64,000 bases of DNA from Scytonema hofmannii PCC 7110 (GTDB lineage: Bacteria > Cyanobacteriota > Cyanobacteriia > Cyanobacteriales > Nostocaceae), in NCBI RefSeq assembly GCF_000346485.2, contig NZ_KQ976354.1:3403737-3467736 (forward strand), given 5' to 3'. The translations under genes and the position numbers were made by a program. Within the stretch, counting starts at the first letter, position 1; each line of letters begins with the position of its first letter. The notes below the pieces were generated by a model that did no database searches, was not told where the DNA came from, and saw nothing but the letters and a program-made list of their open reading frames with translations. Below, in pieces: positions 12,434-21,650 of the stretch.

Positions 12434-15109
12434 ATGACTCCAGAAGAAATAAGATTGCAGCAGGATCGAGAACGTGCCGCTTATTGGAAACGTTGGGGAC
12501 CTTACCTCAGCGAACGGCAGTGGGGTACGGTGCGGGAAGATTACAGTCACGATGGATCGGCTTGGGATTATTTTTCCCACGAGCATGCTCGCTCGCGCAT
12601 TTACCGTTGGGGTGAAGATGGCATTGCTGGAATTTCTGATAGTCGCCAACGTTTGTGTTTTGCGATCGCTCTTTGGAACGGTAACGATCCAATTTTGAAA
12701 GAGCGTCTGTTTGGACTAACGGGGACAGAAGGCAACCACGGCGAGGATGTGAAAGAGTATTATTTTTATCTAGATAACACTCCCACCCATTCCTATATGA
12801 AATGCTTGTACAAGTACCCCCAACAAGCATTTCCTTACACGCAACTGGTGCAAGAAAATCAGCACCGAAACAAATTTGAACCGGAGTTTGAGCTACTTGA
12901 TACGGGCGTCTTTGCTGAGAATCGCTATTTTGATGTCTTTGTGGAGTACGCTAAAGCAGCACCAGAAGATATTTTGATTCAGATTGCGATCGCCAATCGA
13001 GGCTCACAAACCAGTTCTCTTCATCTACTGCCAACACTTTGGTTTCGCAACCTCTGGGCTTGGAATCCCAATATGGAGCAGCCCTTTATAAAAGTGGTTC
13101 AGTCAGACACCAACTTCAGTTTAATTGAAGCCGAGCATTCCACGCTGGGAACTCGCTGGCTGTATTGCGAATCTGGGGCGGAACTCCTCTTTACGAATAA
13201 CGAAACAAACTACGAACAATTATTTGGTGTCACCAATAGCTCACCTTATGTTAAAGATGGCATCAACGAGTATGTGGTAAATGGGCAGACAGCAGCCGTC
13301 AATCCAAACTGCATAGGCACAAAGTTTGCCTCCCACTACACATTATCCATTGCGCCAGGTGAAACCAAAGTGGTGCGCTTGCGGTTGAGTGATGTGCAAA
13401 CGCTTACAAATCCATTTGGTACTGAGTTTGACACGATTTTCAAGACTCGTATTGCCGAAGCGAATGAATTTTACCAGCGCGTTAATCCTTTCCCAATGTC
13501 AGAGGATGAGCGCAACATTCAGCGACAGGCTTTTGCCGGATTGTTGTGGAGCAAGCAGTACTATCACTATGTCGTACATGACTGGCTAAATGGCGATCCC
13601 AAACAACCGTCACCTCCACCAGAACGGAAAGTAGGACGCAACCACGAGTGGATTTCTTTATTTAGTGAAGATATTCTCTCTATGCCAGATAAGTGGGAAT
13701 ATCCTTGGTTTGCTGCTTGGGATTTGGCATTTCACCTGATTCCTCTTGCTGTTATAGATCCAGATTTTGCTAAGTTGCAACTGGATCGCTTGACACGGGA
13801 ATGGTATATGCAACCCAACGGGCAATTGCCCGCTTATGAATGGGCATTTAGTGATGTCAATCCACCCGTGCAAGCATGGGCAGCTTTGCGCGTTTATCAA
13901 ATCGAGCAGAAGTTTTACGGACGAACCGATCGCTCTTTTTTACAACGGGTTTTTCACAAGCTGTTGCTTAATTTTAACTGGTGGGTAAATCGCAAAGACG
14001 TGGAAGGTAAGAACGTCTTTCAGGGTGGATTTTTAGGACTGGACAATATCGGCGTGTTCGATCGCAGCAAGGAACTACCCACTGGCGGCTACCTCAATCA
14101 GGCAGACGGTACAAGCTGGATGGGTATGTACTGTTTGAATATGCTAGCGATCGCGCTAGAACTCGCTAAAGACGATCTGGCTTACGAAGATATTGCCAGC
14201 AAGTTCTTTGAGCATTTTCTCTATATTGCCGATGCCATTGATGGCATTGGGAATGCTGAGATTTCCTTGTGGAATGAAGAAGATGGTTTTTACTACGATG
14301 TGCTAAGGTTGCCCGACAGTCGCCAGTTTCCGTTGAAAGTGCGATCGATAGTAGGCTTAATTCCTCTATTTGCCGTCGCGGTTTTACAGTTAGAAACTTT
14401 ACAACAGTTCCCTGGTTTCAAACGACGTATGGAATGGTTTATTCGCAACCGGCCCGATCTCAAACAGAATGTTGCTTGTATGGAAACACCAGGGGTAGGA
14501 GCGAGAAGGCTATTGGCGATCGCCTATCGAACCAAGCTACAGCGTATTCTGCAACGGATGCTCGACGAGAATGAATTCTTTAGCTGTTACGGAATTCGCG
14601 CACTTTCAAAGTATCATCAAGAACATCCTTATGTTTTACATCAAGGCGAGCATGATTACTGCGTCCGCTACGAACCTGCGGAATCCACCACAGGGCTGTT
14701 TGGCGGAAATTCTAACTGGCGCGGTCCTATTTGGTTTCCAGTCAACTACTTGATTCTCGAAGCACTTTGGAAGTTTCATGACTACTTTGGAGACGATTTT
14801 ACAATAGAATGTCCCACCGGTTCCGGGCAACACATGACGCTGCGAGAAGTGGCGATCGCACTGTCGGATCGCTTGATTGCCATCTTTCAGCAGGATACTA
14901 CAGGTCGCCGTCCGGTGTATGGCGGGCTTGAAATCTTCCAATCCGATCCCCATTGGCGCAATTATATTTTGTTCCACGAATATTTCCATGGAGATAACGG
15001 CGCAGGGATTGGAGCTAGCCATCAAACAGGTTGGACGGGGCTGGTTGCTAGCATGATTCTGCAAAATGCCGAATACCGAGTGCAGGAGGAGGGGCGTGGA
15101 AACGTTTAG
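12434..15109 (+). CDS. GH63/MGH1-like glycoside hydrolase
   Basis: Predicted (alpha/alpha)6-barrel glucosidase of 891 residues. The N-terminal part ([20 protein letters not shown], then [13 protein letters not shown]) and the catalytic barrel ([12 protein letters not shown]-like: [16 protein letters not shown] near 430; [13 protein letters not shown] near 765; HQTGWTG near 870) match cyanobacterial members related to mannosylglycerate/glucosylglycerate hydrolases. Substrate is not determined by the sequence. No signal peptide is visible, so it is probably cytosolic. It is first in an operon with aquaporin and GMC oxidoreductase: the next start overlaps its end by 14 bp. Confidence 0.88.
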   Translation: MTPEEIRLQQDRERAAYWKRWGPYLSERQWGTVREDYSHDGSAWDYFSHEHARSRIYRWGEDGIAGISDSRQRLCFAIALWNGNDPILKERLFGLTGTEGNHGEDVKEYYFYLDNTPTHSYMKCLYKYPQQAFPYTQLVQENQHRNKFEPEFELLDTGVFAENRYFDVFVEYAKAAPEDILIQIAIANRGSQTSSLHLLPTLWFRNLWAWNPNMEQPFIKVVQSDTNFSLIEAEHSTLGTRWLYCESGAELLFTNNETNYEQLFGVTNSSPYVKDGINEYVVNGQTAAVNPNCIGTKFASHYTLSIAPGETKVVRLRLSDVQTLTNPFGTEFDTIFKTRIAEANEFYQRVNPFPMSEDERNIQRQAFAGLLWSKQYYHYVVHDWLNGDPKQPSPPPERKVGRNHEWISLFSEDILSMPDKWEYPWFAAWDLAFHLIPLAVIDPDFAKLQLDRLTREWYMQPNGQLPAYEWAFSDVNPPVQAWAALRVYQIEQKFYGRTDRSFLQRVFHKLLLNFNWWVNRKDVEGKNVFQGGFLGLDNIGVFDRSKELPTGGYLNQADGTSWMGMYCLNMLAIALELAKDDLAYEDIASKFFEHFLYIADAIDGIGNAEISLWNEEDGFYYDVLRLPDSRQFPLKVRSIVGLIPLFAVAVLQLETLQQFPGFKRRMEWFIRNRPDLKQNVACMETPGVGARRLLAIAYRTKLQRILQRMLDENEFFSCYGIRALSKYHQEHPYVLHQGEHDYCVRYEPAESTTGLFGGNSNWRGPIWFPVNYLILEALWKFHDYFGDDFTIECPTGSGQHMTLREVAIALSDRLIAIFQQDTTGRRPVYGGLEIFQSDPHWRNYILFHEYFHGDNGAGIGASHQTGWTGLVASMILQNAEYRVQEEGRGNV

Positions 15110-15926
15110 GAAACATTTGCCGGAATACTTAATGGAAGCAGCAGAACTGGGAATATTTATGATTTCTGCTGGGGTGTTTACCTGCGTATTTGAGTATCCC
15201 GGTTCTCCCATTCATCAAGCAATTGCCAATGCAGATATGCGTCGATTTTTCATAGGTATAGCTATGGGGTTGACAGCAATTGCTCTTATTTATTCTCCAT
15301 GGGGAAAACAATCTGGCGCACACATGAATCCTGCTGTTACCCTTACCTTTTATCGTTTGGGGAAAGTTAAACAACAGGATGCTATTTTCTATATTCTGTT
15401 TCAATGTTTAGGTGGATTGGTTGGTATATACTTAGTCGCTTTATTGCTGGGAAAAGTTTTCACGCAACCACCTGTGAACTATGTTGTGACAGTGCCAGGA
15501 ACACTAGGCTGGGTTGCGGCTTTGTTGGGTGAACTAGTCATTGCATTTCTCATGATGATGACTGTCTTGCTCGCAAGTAACAATCAAAAACTCAATCGCT
15601 TTACAGGGTTATTTGCCGGATTTTTGGTAATGCTTTACGTCTTTTTTGAAGCTCCTTTATCTGGCTTTGGCATGAACCCTGCCCGCACCTTTGCCTCTGC
15701 CTTTCCCTCTCAGATTTGGACGGCATTTTGGTTGTACTTGATTGTACCACCTGCTGGTATGTTGCTGGCATCAACGTTGTATCAATATCTATTTGGACAG
15801 AGAGCCGTTAAGTGTGCCAAATTGCATCACGAAAATCACAAACGTTGTATTTTTCGCTGTGGCTACAACCGTAATGGCAATATCGATTTGAGCGATCGCC
15901 TACCTATTTCAGGAAAACATTCATGA
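15096..15926 (+). CDS. MIP-family channel (aquaporin/glycerol facilitator)
   Basis: Integral membrane channel of 276 residues with six predicted helices. Both NPA boxes are present: [10 protein letters not shown] in the first half and [10 protein letters not shown] in the second, the latter with the Arg of the selectivity filter. A GTG start at 15096 is preferred since GGAGGAGGGG lies immediately upstream; it overlaps the glycosidase gene. The C-terminal ~40 residues are cytosolic, with His, Cys and Asn ([10 protein letters not shown]). It overlaps the following GMC gene by four bases (ATGA). Water or small polyol transport is expected; the operon hints at a small solute released by the glycosidase. 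Confidence 0.92.
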   Translation: METFRKHLPEYLMEAAELGIFMISAGVFTCVFEYPGSPIHQAIANADMRRFFIGIAMGLTAIALIYSPWGKQSGAHMNPAVTLTFYRLGKVKQQDAIFYILFQCLGGLVGIYLVALLLGKVFTQPPVNYVVTVPGTLGWVAALLGELVIAFLMMMTVLLASNNQKLNRFTGLFAGFLVMLYVFFEAPLSGFGMNPARTFASAFPSQIWTAFWLYLIVPPAGMLLASTLYQYLFGQRAVKCAKLHHENHKRCIFRCGYNRNGNIDLSDRLPISGKHS

Positions 15927-17536
15927 CAACAAATACCTATTATGATGTCATCATCATCGGCACTGGGGCTGGTGGTGGAACTCTAGCTTATCATCTTGCG
16001 CCCAGTGGTAAGAAGATTTTAATCTTGGAGCGGGGTACCTTTTTGCCCAGGGAAAAGGAAAACTGGAGTGCGCTGGAAGTATACCAACGAGAGCGATACC
16101 ATACCCAAGAGCAGTGGTATGATGTGAACAACAAATCCTTCCGTCCTGCAATGAATTACTGGGTTGGTGGGAACACAAAAGTTTATGGTGCAGCCTTGTT
16201 GCGATTGCGGGAACGCGATTTTGAACAGGTAGAACATAAGGATGGTATCTCACTGGAATGGCCGTTGAAATACCATGACTTTGAAGCATATTATACTCAA
16301 GCCGAGCAGCTTTATGATGTTCGAGGTCAGGCTGGTGTAGATCCTACAGAACCGACTAGAAGTTTACCTTATTCTTATCCTCCGGTACACCATGAACCGC
16401 GAATGCAGGAGCTAGTCAATGCTCTGCAGATAGCTGGTTTGCATCCCTTCAATCTGCCATTGGGGTTGAAACTGAACGAAGTTGATAAAAGTCTGGGAAA
16501 CTGTATTCGCTGCAATACCTGCGATGGATTTCCTTGTCTAACTCGTGGCAAAGCCGATGCTGAAGTCAATTGCATTCAGCCCATTCGCGATTACGCAAAC
16601 ATCACTTTACTAACTGAAGCTAAAGTGACCCGCCTGCATACGAGTCCTTCTGGTCGGGAAGTGACTCAAGTAGAAGCCCAGATTAATGGGGAACTTCAAT
16701 TCTTTACAGGCGATATTGTTGTGGTTTCTTGCGGTGCTATTAACTCAGCAGCATTGTTATTGCGATCGCACAATGACCAACATCCCGATGGATTGGCAAA
16801 CAGTTCTAACCAAGTGGGTCGCAACCTAATGAAGCATATTTGCATGGCAATGGTGCAATTAAATACAAAAATTAATCAATCTGTTTATCAAAAGACAATT
16901 GCCATTAGCGATTTTTACTGGGGCGAACCTGACTTTCCCTACCCCATGGGCTTGATACAGAATACTGGCAACGTATTGGCAGATATGTTACCAGCTGAAG
17001 TTCCCGCACTGCTAGCTCCACTATTAAGAATGCGACCGGGAGCAGAACTAAAAACTGTTGCCGATCGCACCGTTGGCTGGTGGTTGCAAACTGAGGACTT
17101 ACCCGATCCTGAGAATCGCGTGCGAGTGGAGGGCGATCGCCTCTACTTAAACTACAAACCCAATAACCTTGAAGCAAGCGATCGGCTTGCCAAACGCTGG
17201 GTAGGAATTCTCAAGAAGGTCGATCGCGCAGAACACCTAGTTCCATTTAGCCTTTATCCCCGTAACATGATGCCACTTCAGTCAGTTGGTCATCAATGTG
17301 GTACTTGTCGATTTGGTGAAGATCCCACCAATTCCGTACTCGATCTCAATTGCCGTACCCATGACGTTGATAATCTCTACGTTGTTGATGGCAGTTTCTT
17401 TCCATCTAGTTCTGCTGTTAATCCAACACTGACCATTATTGCCAATTCCTTACGAGTAGGCGATCTCTTGTTACAAAGAGTAAACTCTCCAGTTAGATCT
17501 CCGACTTCTTTGAGAAGTCGGAGATCTGAAGTATAA
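15923..17536 (+). CDS. GMC-family FAD-dependent oxidoreductase
   Basis: Flavoprotein of 537 residues oxidising alcohol groups of a sugar or polyol (family knowledge). The FAD-binding GTGAGGGTLAYHLA begins near residue 13. A Cys-rich insert, CIRCNTCDGFPCLTRGKAD, lies near residue 195. The C-terminal GMC block (GTCRFGEDPTNSVLD, then VDGSFFPSSSAVNPTLTI) is intact. It is third in the glycosidase-aquaporin operon with a 4-bp overlap. Oddly, the last 13 or so residues (SPTSLRSRRSEV) are encoded by a perfect palindromic repeat (17495-17527), so a dispersed element has rewritten the C-terminus. Confidence 0.9.
   Translation: MTTNTYYDVIIIGTGAGGGTLAYHLAPSGKKILILERGTFLPREKENWSALEVYQRERYHTQEQWYDVNNKSFRPAMNYWVGGNTKVYGAALLRLRERDFEQVEHKDGISLEWPLKYHDFEAYYTQAEQLYDVRGQAGVDPTEPTRSLPYSYPPVHHEPRMQELVNALQIAGLHPFNLPLGLKLNEVDKSLGNCIRCNTCDGFPCLTRGKADAEVNCIQPIRDYANITLLTEAKVTRLHTSPSGREVTQVEAQINGELQFFTGDIVVVSCGAINSAALLLRSHNDQHPDGLANSSNQVGRNLMKHICMAMVQLNTKINQSVYQKTIAISDFYWGEPDFPYPMGLIQNTGNVLADMLPAEVPALLAPLLRMRPGAELKTVADRTVGWWLQTEDLPDPENRVRVEGDRLYLNYKPNNLEASDRLAKRWVGILKKVDRAEHLVPFSLYPRNMMPLQSVGHQCGTCRFGEDPTNSVLDLNCRTHDVDNLYVVDGSFFPSSSAVNPTLTIIANSLRVGDLLLQRVNSPVRSPTSLRSRRSEV
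17495..17527. repeat. Perfect 15-bp palindrome inside the 3' end of the GMC gene
   Basis: AGATCTCCGACTTCT (17495-17509) and its exact complement AGAAGTCGGAGATCT (17513-17527) are separated by TTG. The sequence is read through in frame and ends nine bases before the stop. In mRNA it would form a strong hairpin and may help terminate transcription. It looks like an inserted dispersed repeat. Confidence 0.85.
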
Positions 17537-17549
17537 AAACCGTTAATCC

Positions 17550-17585
17550 GGTCACTGGTCACTGGTCACTGGTCACTGGTCACTG
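17550..17585. repeat. Tandem heptamer GGTCACT, five copies
   Basis: Five uninterrupted GGTCACT units lie between two convergent genes, right at the stop codon of the DUF2808 gene. This is the same family as the 23S helix 45 insertion. Confidence 0.95.
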
Positions 17586-18152
17586 TCAAAATGGAATTCT
17601 GGAATCAAAAGAGTTATAGAACTGTAACCTTCCATAACCAAGAAATTGACCGTGTGCGCTCTCTCCCGGTGGAAACGCTGTCACTCCAAATAGGTAAACT
17701 CCTGCGATCGTAGGATTTTTTCTCGGCTTTAAACCTATGGTGACAATTTTACCAGGGGACAAAGGTGGATCGAAAGTCAGCGATACTGTTTTTGTCTTGC
17801 GATCGCTAGCTACATCTTTGAGTTCTACCCGTTGTCCTCGTTGAGAACGGGTACCTTCAAAAGCTGCACTGTCTTTGAGGTCAAAGCGGATGTTATCTAC
17901 TCCATCTCGTTGATTAATTGTTATCTTTTGGAGTGGTTCTCCAGCCGTTTCCGGTATGCTAACGGTGAAGTAGTATGTTGCACCCCATACATTGACATCT
18001 TTATAAGTTGTCACCACCTCTTCTAGGCGGGGCGGTTGAGTAAAATATATTTTACCGTCTCGCAACTGGACTGCTTGACTCAAGTTAGCGGGATAACTAC
18101 CAATTGCTACTGCACAAGCAATTGCTGTACTAAGTAAATATGGGACGCGCAT
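17586..18152 (-). CDS. DUF2808 protein, exported
   Basis: Exported protein of 188 residues from a family nearly confined to cyanobacteria; function unknown. A signal peptide (LLSTAIACAVAIGSYPANLSQA) precedes the DUF2808 core: VQLRDGKIYFTQPPRL, then VWGATYYFTVSIPETAGEPL, KITINQRDG and LSPGKIVTIGLKPRKNP. The ending GVYLFGVTAFPPG...GYGRLQFY is typical. Convergent with the GMC gene and apparently monocistronic. Confidence 0.9.
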   Translation of the reverse strand: MRVPYLLSTAIACAVAIGSYPANLSQAVQLRDGKIYFTQPPRLEEVVTTYKDVNVWGATYYFTVSIPETAGEPLQKITINQRDGVDNIRFDLKDSAAFEGTRSQRGQRVELKDVASDRKTKTVSLTFDPPLSPGKIVTIGLKPRKNPTIAGVYLFGVTAFPPGESAHGQFLGYGRLQFYNSFDSRIPF

Positions 18153-18425
18153 TGCTTTTTCAACTTCAAAGATTAGGACAGGTTTTACACCCCGTTTTAT
18201 CAGAAATTTTACCTACACTTAATATGCTAGCACTTACCAACTTCTTGACTCTTCTTAACAAGATGTAAATAACATTAAGAATTTAGTGAGAGCAATTACG
18301 GTGTAACTTAGGAAAAGGTTCAATTCTTTGTAATATTGCAAATGATTGTAAAAGATAATTGATACTTGTTGTCAAAATCCGTTGTTAGGTTAGACACTAG
18401 GAATATAAACATATGCAATTTTCCT

Positions 18426-18911
18426 ATGAACGCTATTTCTAACGTCGAACTGAAACGACCCAATTGGCAGGCTGTTGCCATGCTAACATTGGGCTTCTGG
18501 CTCAGTGCTAGCCTAGTTTTGAGTTGGGTAATTATGCCTAGCTTATATGTAACTGGCATGATGGCTCAGTCCGGTTTTGCATCAGCAGGTTACGTCATTT
18601 TCTGGAATTTTAATCGGATTGAGTTACTGTGTGCGAGCTTGGTATTAGCCAGTGTATTGGCTTTGTGCAATACCCAATCTCAGTGGCGTTTGAGTTCAAT
18701 AATCTTATCAGTCTTACTACTAGTAGTCGCTTTGGTGGATACCTATCTCTTGACTCCGCAAATGTCTGCTCTTGGCGTTCAACTGAATTTATTTGAGGCT
18801 GTTCTTGATACTCCAGCAAATATGAACTTATTACACGGTGGTTATTGGGCATTAGAAGCAGTCAAACTCATGGCAGGTTGCACGTTGTTAAGCTGGTGCT
18901 GGCGACGCTAA
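18426..18911 (+). CDS. Four-helix membrane protein, DUF4149-like
   Basis: Integral membrane protein of 161 residues with four hydrophobic segments (about 20-42, 55-80, 85-105, 130-155). The spacing, first-helix MP pair (SWVIMPSLY) and the ASAGYVIFWNFNRIE loop resemble the DUF4149 family; the assignment is by appearance only. ATG 18426 is preferred over an upstream in-frame start because the extra 20 residues are polar and precede a natural N-terminus (MNAISNVELKRPNW). Function unknown. Divergent from the DUF2808 gene. Confidence 0.75.
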   Translation: MNAISNVELKRPNWQAVAMLTLGFWLSASLVLSWVIMPSLYVTGMMAQSGFASAGYVIFWNFNRIELLCASLVLASVLALCNTQSQWRLSSIILSVLLLVVALVDTYLLTPQMSALGVQLNLFEAVLDTPANMNLLHGGYWALEAVKLMAGCTLLSWCWRR

Positions 18912-18915
18912 TTTT

Positions 18916-19003
18916 CAGTGACCAGTGACCAGTGACCAGTGACCAAATAAATCACTCTTAGTTTGTAGTTGCGCTTTAGCGCTAAAGTGTAACTACAAAC
19001 TAA
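18916..19003. repeat. GGTCACT-type tandem repeat followed by a 20-bp-arm hairpin
   Basis: CAGTGAC units occupy 18916-18944. Then TTAGTTTGTAGTT (18958-18970) pairs with AACTACAAACTAA (18991-19003) around an inner GCGCTTTAGCGCTAAAG palindrome, giving an almost continuous stem. It sits just after the membrane protein stop and could terminate its transcription. Confidence 0.8.
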
Positions 19004-19026
19004 TTTCGCATATTATAATTCATATA

Positions 19027-19155
19027 TCAACCGTCAGCCAAAGCCGCCTGATGACGTGCATGAAGCCGCGCCATCACCTCTTCTCCATCTAAAAGTTCGC
19101 CTCTGTCGGCTTGATCTATACCCTTTTGGATTTCTTGCCGTAAGGTATAAGTCAT
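19027..19155 (-). CDS. Short antitoxin-like protein, 42 residues (ParD-like fragment)
   Basis: The minus strand encodes MTYTLRQEIQKGIDQADRGE, then LLDGEEVMARLHARHQAALA and a stop. The pattern (Q-K-G-I-D-Q-A-D-x-G-E...DGEEVMARL) is that of the C-terminal part of ParD-type antitoxins (EGLADIEAGR...DGEEVFAEL-like). The DNA-binding ribbon is absent and no toxin gene lies beside it, so it is probably a truncated relic or a free-standing antitoxin. It begins inside a 43-bp sequence duplicated at 20391. Confidence 0.55.
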   Translation of the reverse strand: MTYTLRQEIQKGIDQADRGELLDGEEVMARLHARHQAALADG

Positions 19156-19183
19156 GCTAGATTTCAATCGTTCCAATCGTATA
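19141..19183. repeat. 43-bp direct repeat, second copy at 20391-20433
   Basis: TAAGGTATAAGTCATGCTAG plus ATTTCAATCGTTCCAATCGTATA occurs here and, with one mismatch, at 20391-20433. Here it covers the antitoxin start and leads to the Uma2 gene. There it leads to the aspartyl protease relic. Confidence 0.9.
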
Positions 19184-19187
19184 ATTT

Positions 19188-19784
19188 ATGAATATTTCAC
19201 TTTTAGACCGTGCTATAGAAGAAAAACTAGTAACCCTAACAGATGTGACCTGGGAGCAATTTAAAGGTATTGAGGCACAGCTCATCGATAACCGTAGTGT
19301 CCGGCTATCTTATTTATCAGGAATTTTAGAAATTATGTCTCCTATTGGTGAAGAACACGAGGCTGTGAAAAGTTCTCTTAGCTTGCTGTTAGATGCTTAT
19401 ATAAGAGTATTAAAGATTAGATTTTACAAACGTGGAGGTTATACCTTACAAGCACCAGGATATGCCTCTGGTACACCTGATGAATCTTATAGCATTGGCA
19501 CAAAAAAACCAGTTCCTGATATCGTCATTGAAATTATTGTTACTAGTGGCACTATTGATAGAAGGGAATTATACAAACCCAAACAAGTTCCCGAAGTTTG
19601 GTTTTGGAAATCTGACACCATTAGAATATTCTATTTAAATGCACAAGGTGAATATGAGGAAGTTAGCCGTAGCAGTTTCTTCCCCAATCTCGACCCAAAT
19701 GTGCTACTGCAATATATCGCCATGCCTGACCAGTATGATGCTGTTCAAGAATTCGAGCAGTTTCTCCGACAAGGGAATTTGTGA
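19188..19784 (+). CDS. Uma2-family restriction endonuclease-fold protein (DUF820)
   Basis: Protein of 198 residues with the Uma2 layout: VTWEQFKGIEAQL, SYLSGILEIMSP with the conserved Glu, a run to EEHEAVKSSL, then PDIVIEIIVTSGTIDRRELY and PEVWFWKSDTIRIF. These carry the PD...(D/E)xK-like core (PDIVIEI and the Lys of the following helix), as in PD-(D/E)XK nucleases. Cyanobacteria carry dozens of Uma2 genes with no settled role. It follows the 43-bp direct repeat. The gene appears intact. Confidence 0.9.
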   Translation: MNISLLDRAIEEKLVTLTDVTWEQFKGIEAQLIDNRSVRLSYLSGILEIMSPIGEEHEAVKSSLSLLLDAYIRVLKIRFYKRGGYTLQAPGYASGTPDESYSIGTKKPVPDIVIEIIVTSGTIDRRELYKPKQVPEVWFWKSDTIRIFYLNAQGEYEEVSRSSFFPNLDPNVLLQYIAMPDQYDAVQEFEQFLRQGNL

Positions 19785-19863
19785 TGGTTCACGAAAGGGG
19801 AGATTTCAGAAAGGGACGGAATGTCAGTTTTCCAATAACCTAATAGTGCATAAGTTAATGAGC

Positions 19864-19966
19864 CATAATCTTATCATATAGCCCTATTCTTAAATGACGA
19901 GGAAATAAAATAAACGGTTCATTGGCAAGGGATTGCACTGTAATAACGGAGGTGTCGTAGTTCCAT
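19864..19966 (-). pseudogene. Deletion relic of the LysR-type regulator gene
   Basis: 19864-19940 matches the middle of the LysR gene at about 31407-31483. The next bases, up to the start codon complement at 19964-19966, match its first codons (32003-32027). Roughly 500 bp between these two blocks are missing. It is the most degraded of three copies of this gene in the window (with 29231-30095 and 31119-32027). Confidence 0.85.
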
Positions 19967-20027
19967 ACTTTAAGTTAGCAGTGGCAGAATATTAATTTAT
20001 CAAGTCTTCATCCATTGGGTCAGAGTT

Positions 20028-20267
20028 TTGAGTGAACATCTTTTTCAGGTTATATGTCAACCAGAAAATTTTATACGCGAAACATCTTCAAAAGCAACAG
20101 AAGCATCAGCATTAGGAGCTTTAGGTTCCGTCTGCACTGATATAAAACAATACCAAAATGCCCTGAAATATTATCACCAAGCTTTAGAAATAAGTCGTGA
20201 GATCGCAAACCGAACAATAGTGGTTTTCAATTGGGTGCAACACATAAAAAAGTTATGGAACCGCTGA
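20028..20267 (+). pseudogene. TPR-repeat protein fragment
   Basis: One tetratricopeptide unit is legible: ALGALGSVCTDIKQYQNALK, then YYHQALEISREIANRT. This resembles the ALGNLGxAYxxLGQYxKAIEY pattern of cyanobacterial TPR proteins. The frame then leaves the TPR pattern and ends in unrelated sequence, followed by a dispersed repeat at 20257-20292. No full TPR gene is present. Confidence 0.6.
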
Positions 20268-20292
20268 TGAACGCGGACGAACGCAGATAAAT
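20257..20292. repeat. Dispersed repeat containing CGCAGATAAAT
   Basis: GGAACCGCTGATGAACGCGG and ACGAACGCAGATAAAT form an element that recurs, inverted, at 39929-39967 and, more diverged, at about 54030-54066. In all three cases it lies between genes. The remaining sequence to 20390 shows nothing recognisable. Confidence 0.75.
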
Positions 20293-20444
20293 CTGTACTT
20301 CATTCAAGTGAGAACCGCTATAGTTCTGATGGGGTATCAGAATCCCCAAGAAAACATTACTTACAATAAAAACAAGGGATTGCAAGTAGTAAGGTATGAG
20401 TCATGCTAGATTTCAATCGTTCCAATCGTATAGTTAGTAAGGAT

Positions 20445-20851
20445 ATGGGAGAAGTTAGAGTGCAAGTGAAGCTCACAAATGCTGTCGATGAAATTTTAGT
20501 CGAGCGTGGATTATTAAATCCAAATCAGTTGCGTGTGTGGGAGACACAAGCACTTGTAGATACTGGTGCTGTACTGTGTTACCAATGGAAATAGTGGAAA
20601 AGCTTGGTTTGAAGATTCGCTCTCAGCAGATAGCAAAGTATGCTGATGGAAGACAAGAACCAGTTGGATTGACTGAACCTGTGATTATTGAGATCGAGGG
20701 ACGTGAAACAACAGAAGCTACTTTAGTCTCAGGTGATGAAGCGTTAATCGGTCAAACAGTATTGGAAACTTTAGATTTGTACGTAGATTGCAAGAATCAG
20801 AGGTTGATTCCAAATCCAGAACATCCTGAATATCCTGTATTTAGAATTTAG
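20445..20851 (+). pseudogene. Clan AA (retropepsin-like) aspartyl protease with one-base frameshift
   Basis: The first frame (from ATG 20445, with AAGGA just upstream) gives MGEVRVQVKLTNAVDEILVE and reaches the active-site motif ALVDTGAV before drifting to a stop at 20592-20594. The frame starting in the same codon region continues TVLPMEIVEKLGLKIRSQQI, with the family's G-x-x-x-T-V-L-P pattern, and ends ...GQTVLETLDLYVDCKNQRL. Removing one base near 20570-20573 was enough to break VDTGAxxTVLP. The two halves together give about 135 residues, normal for this family. A sequencing error would give the same picture. It lies behind the 43-bp repeat. Confidence 0.8.
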
Positions 20852-21031
20852 TGAGCATTACCCACTCTACCTATATTTCAAAAATCAAATAGAAATCTTA
20901 TAAGTGCATAAGTTAATAGCTAATGACCTTATAAAGTACTTAGAGGATCTGTGAAACCTTAGCAAATTATATTCGTTCAAAATTTAAAAAAATCTTAATG
21001 TTTGTTTTAGTCATTCGAGTAGGAAAAGTGC

Positions 21032-21570
21032 ATGGAATTAACTGGTAAACAACGCGAACAACTAAAAGATGCTTTGATTAGCGCGTTTCCGGATAAGAGC
21101 AAACTCGAACAAATGGTAGATTATAAGCTTGACAAAAGAGTATTACCGCTCCGGAATTTATCCACAATGTTTATGAGTTAGCCAAAGGTTTTGCTCTCAT
21201 TGCAGCAAGTACCGCTCAACAAGTTGCATCTGAATGGCAAGAAAAACAACACGGAGTCTTTACTTATTATTTGTTAGATGGGCTTTCCGGTCAAGGCGAT
21301 CGCGTGGGTAAAAAGTTTGTGACTGTGGACGATCTCAAGAATCATGTACTGGATGGGTTGCGTCGTTGGGGTGTGCAAAACTATAGGACTCAAGAACCAA
21401 CAGCTCGTACTGAGGGCTTTGGAGATATGATCTTAGCAGATTATCGGGATGCAAAGCTTGTGGTAGAAAAGAATCGAGAACCTGAATTAGATGCACCTGT
21501 GAAAAATCAGACAACTATTGAAGGTGGTTCTACGTCCGAAAGCAAGCAGAATGGAGGTGTAAGTACTTAA
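21032..21570 (+). pseudogene. EAD1-caspase-like effector relic
   Basis: The first 33 codons or so (MELTGKQREQLKDALISAFP and onwards) are an effector-associated domain 1 whose DNA matches the VMAP gene at 21651 with only about three differences in 105 bases. The match extends into the upstream region. The sequence then switches frame near 21130 to the C-terminal part of a caspase-like (C14) peptidase: SITAPEFIHNVYELAKGFAL, IAAS, then HGVFTYYLLDGLSGQGD. The catalytic His/Cys core is absent. EADs recruit effectors by homotypic contacts, so an intact ancestor would fit as an effector of the downstream conflict system (inference). Confidence 0.78.
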
Positions 21571-21650
21571 AGATAACGGCAAAGTATAAAAAACAGTGCT
21601 GTTTAAGTATATTTTAATGTTTTTCTAAGTCATTCAAGTAGGAAAAGTGC

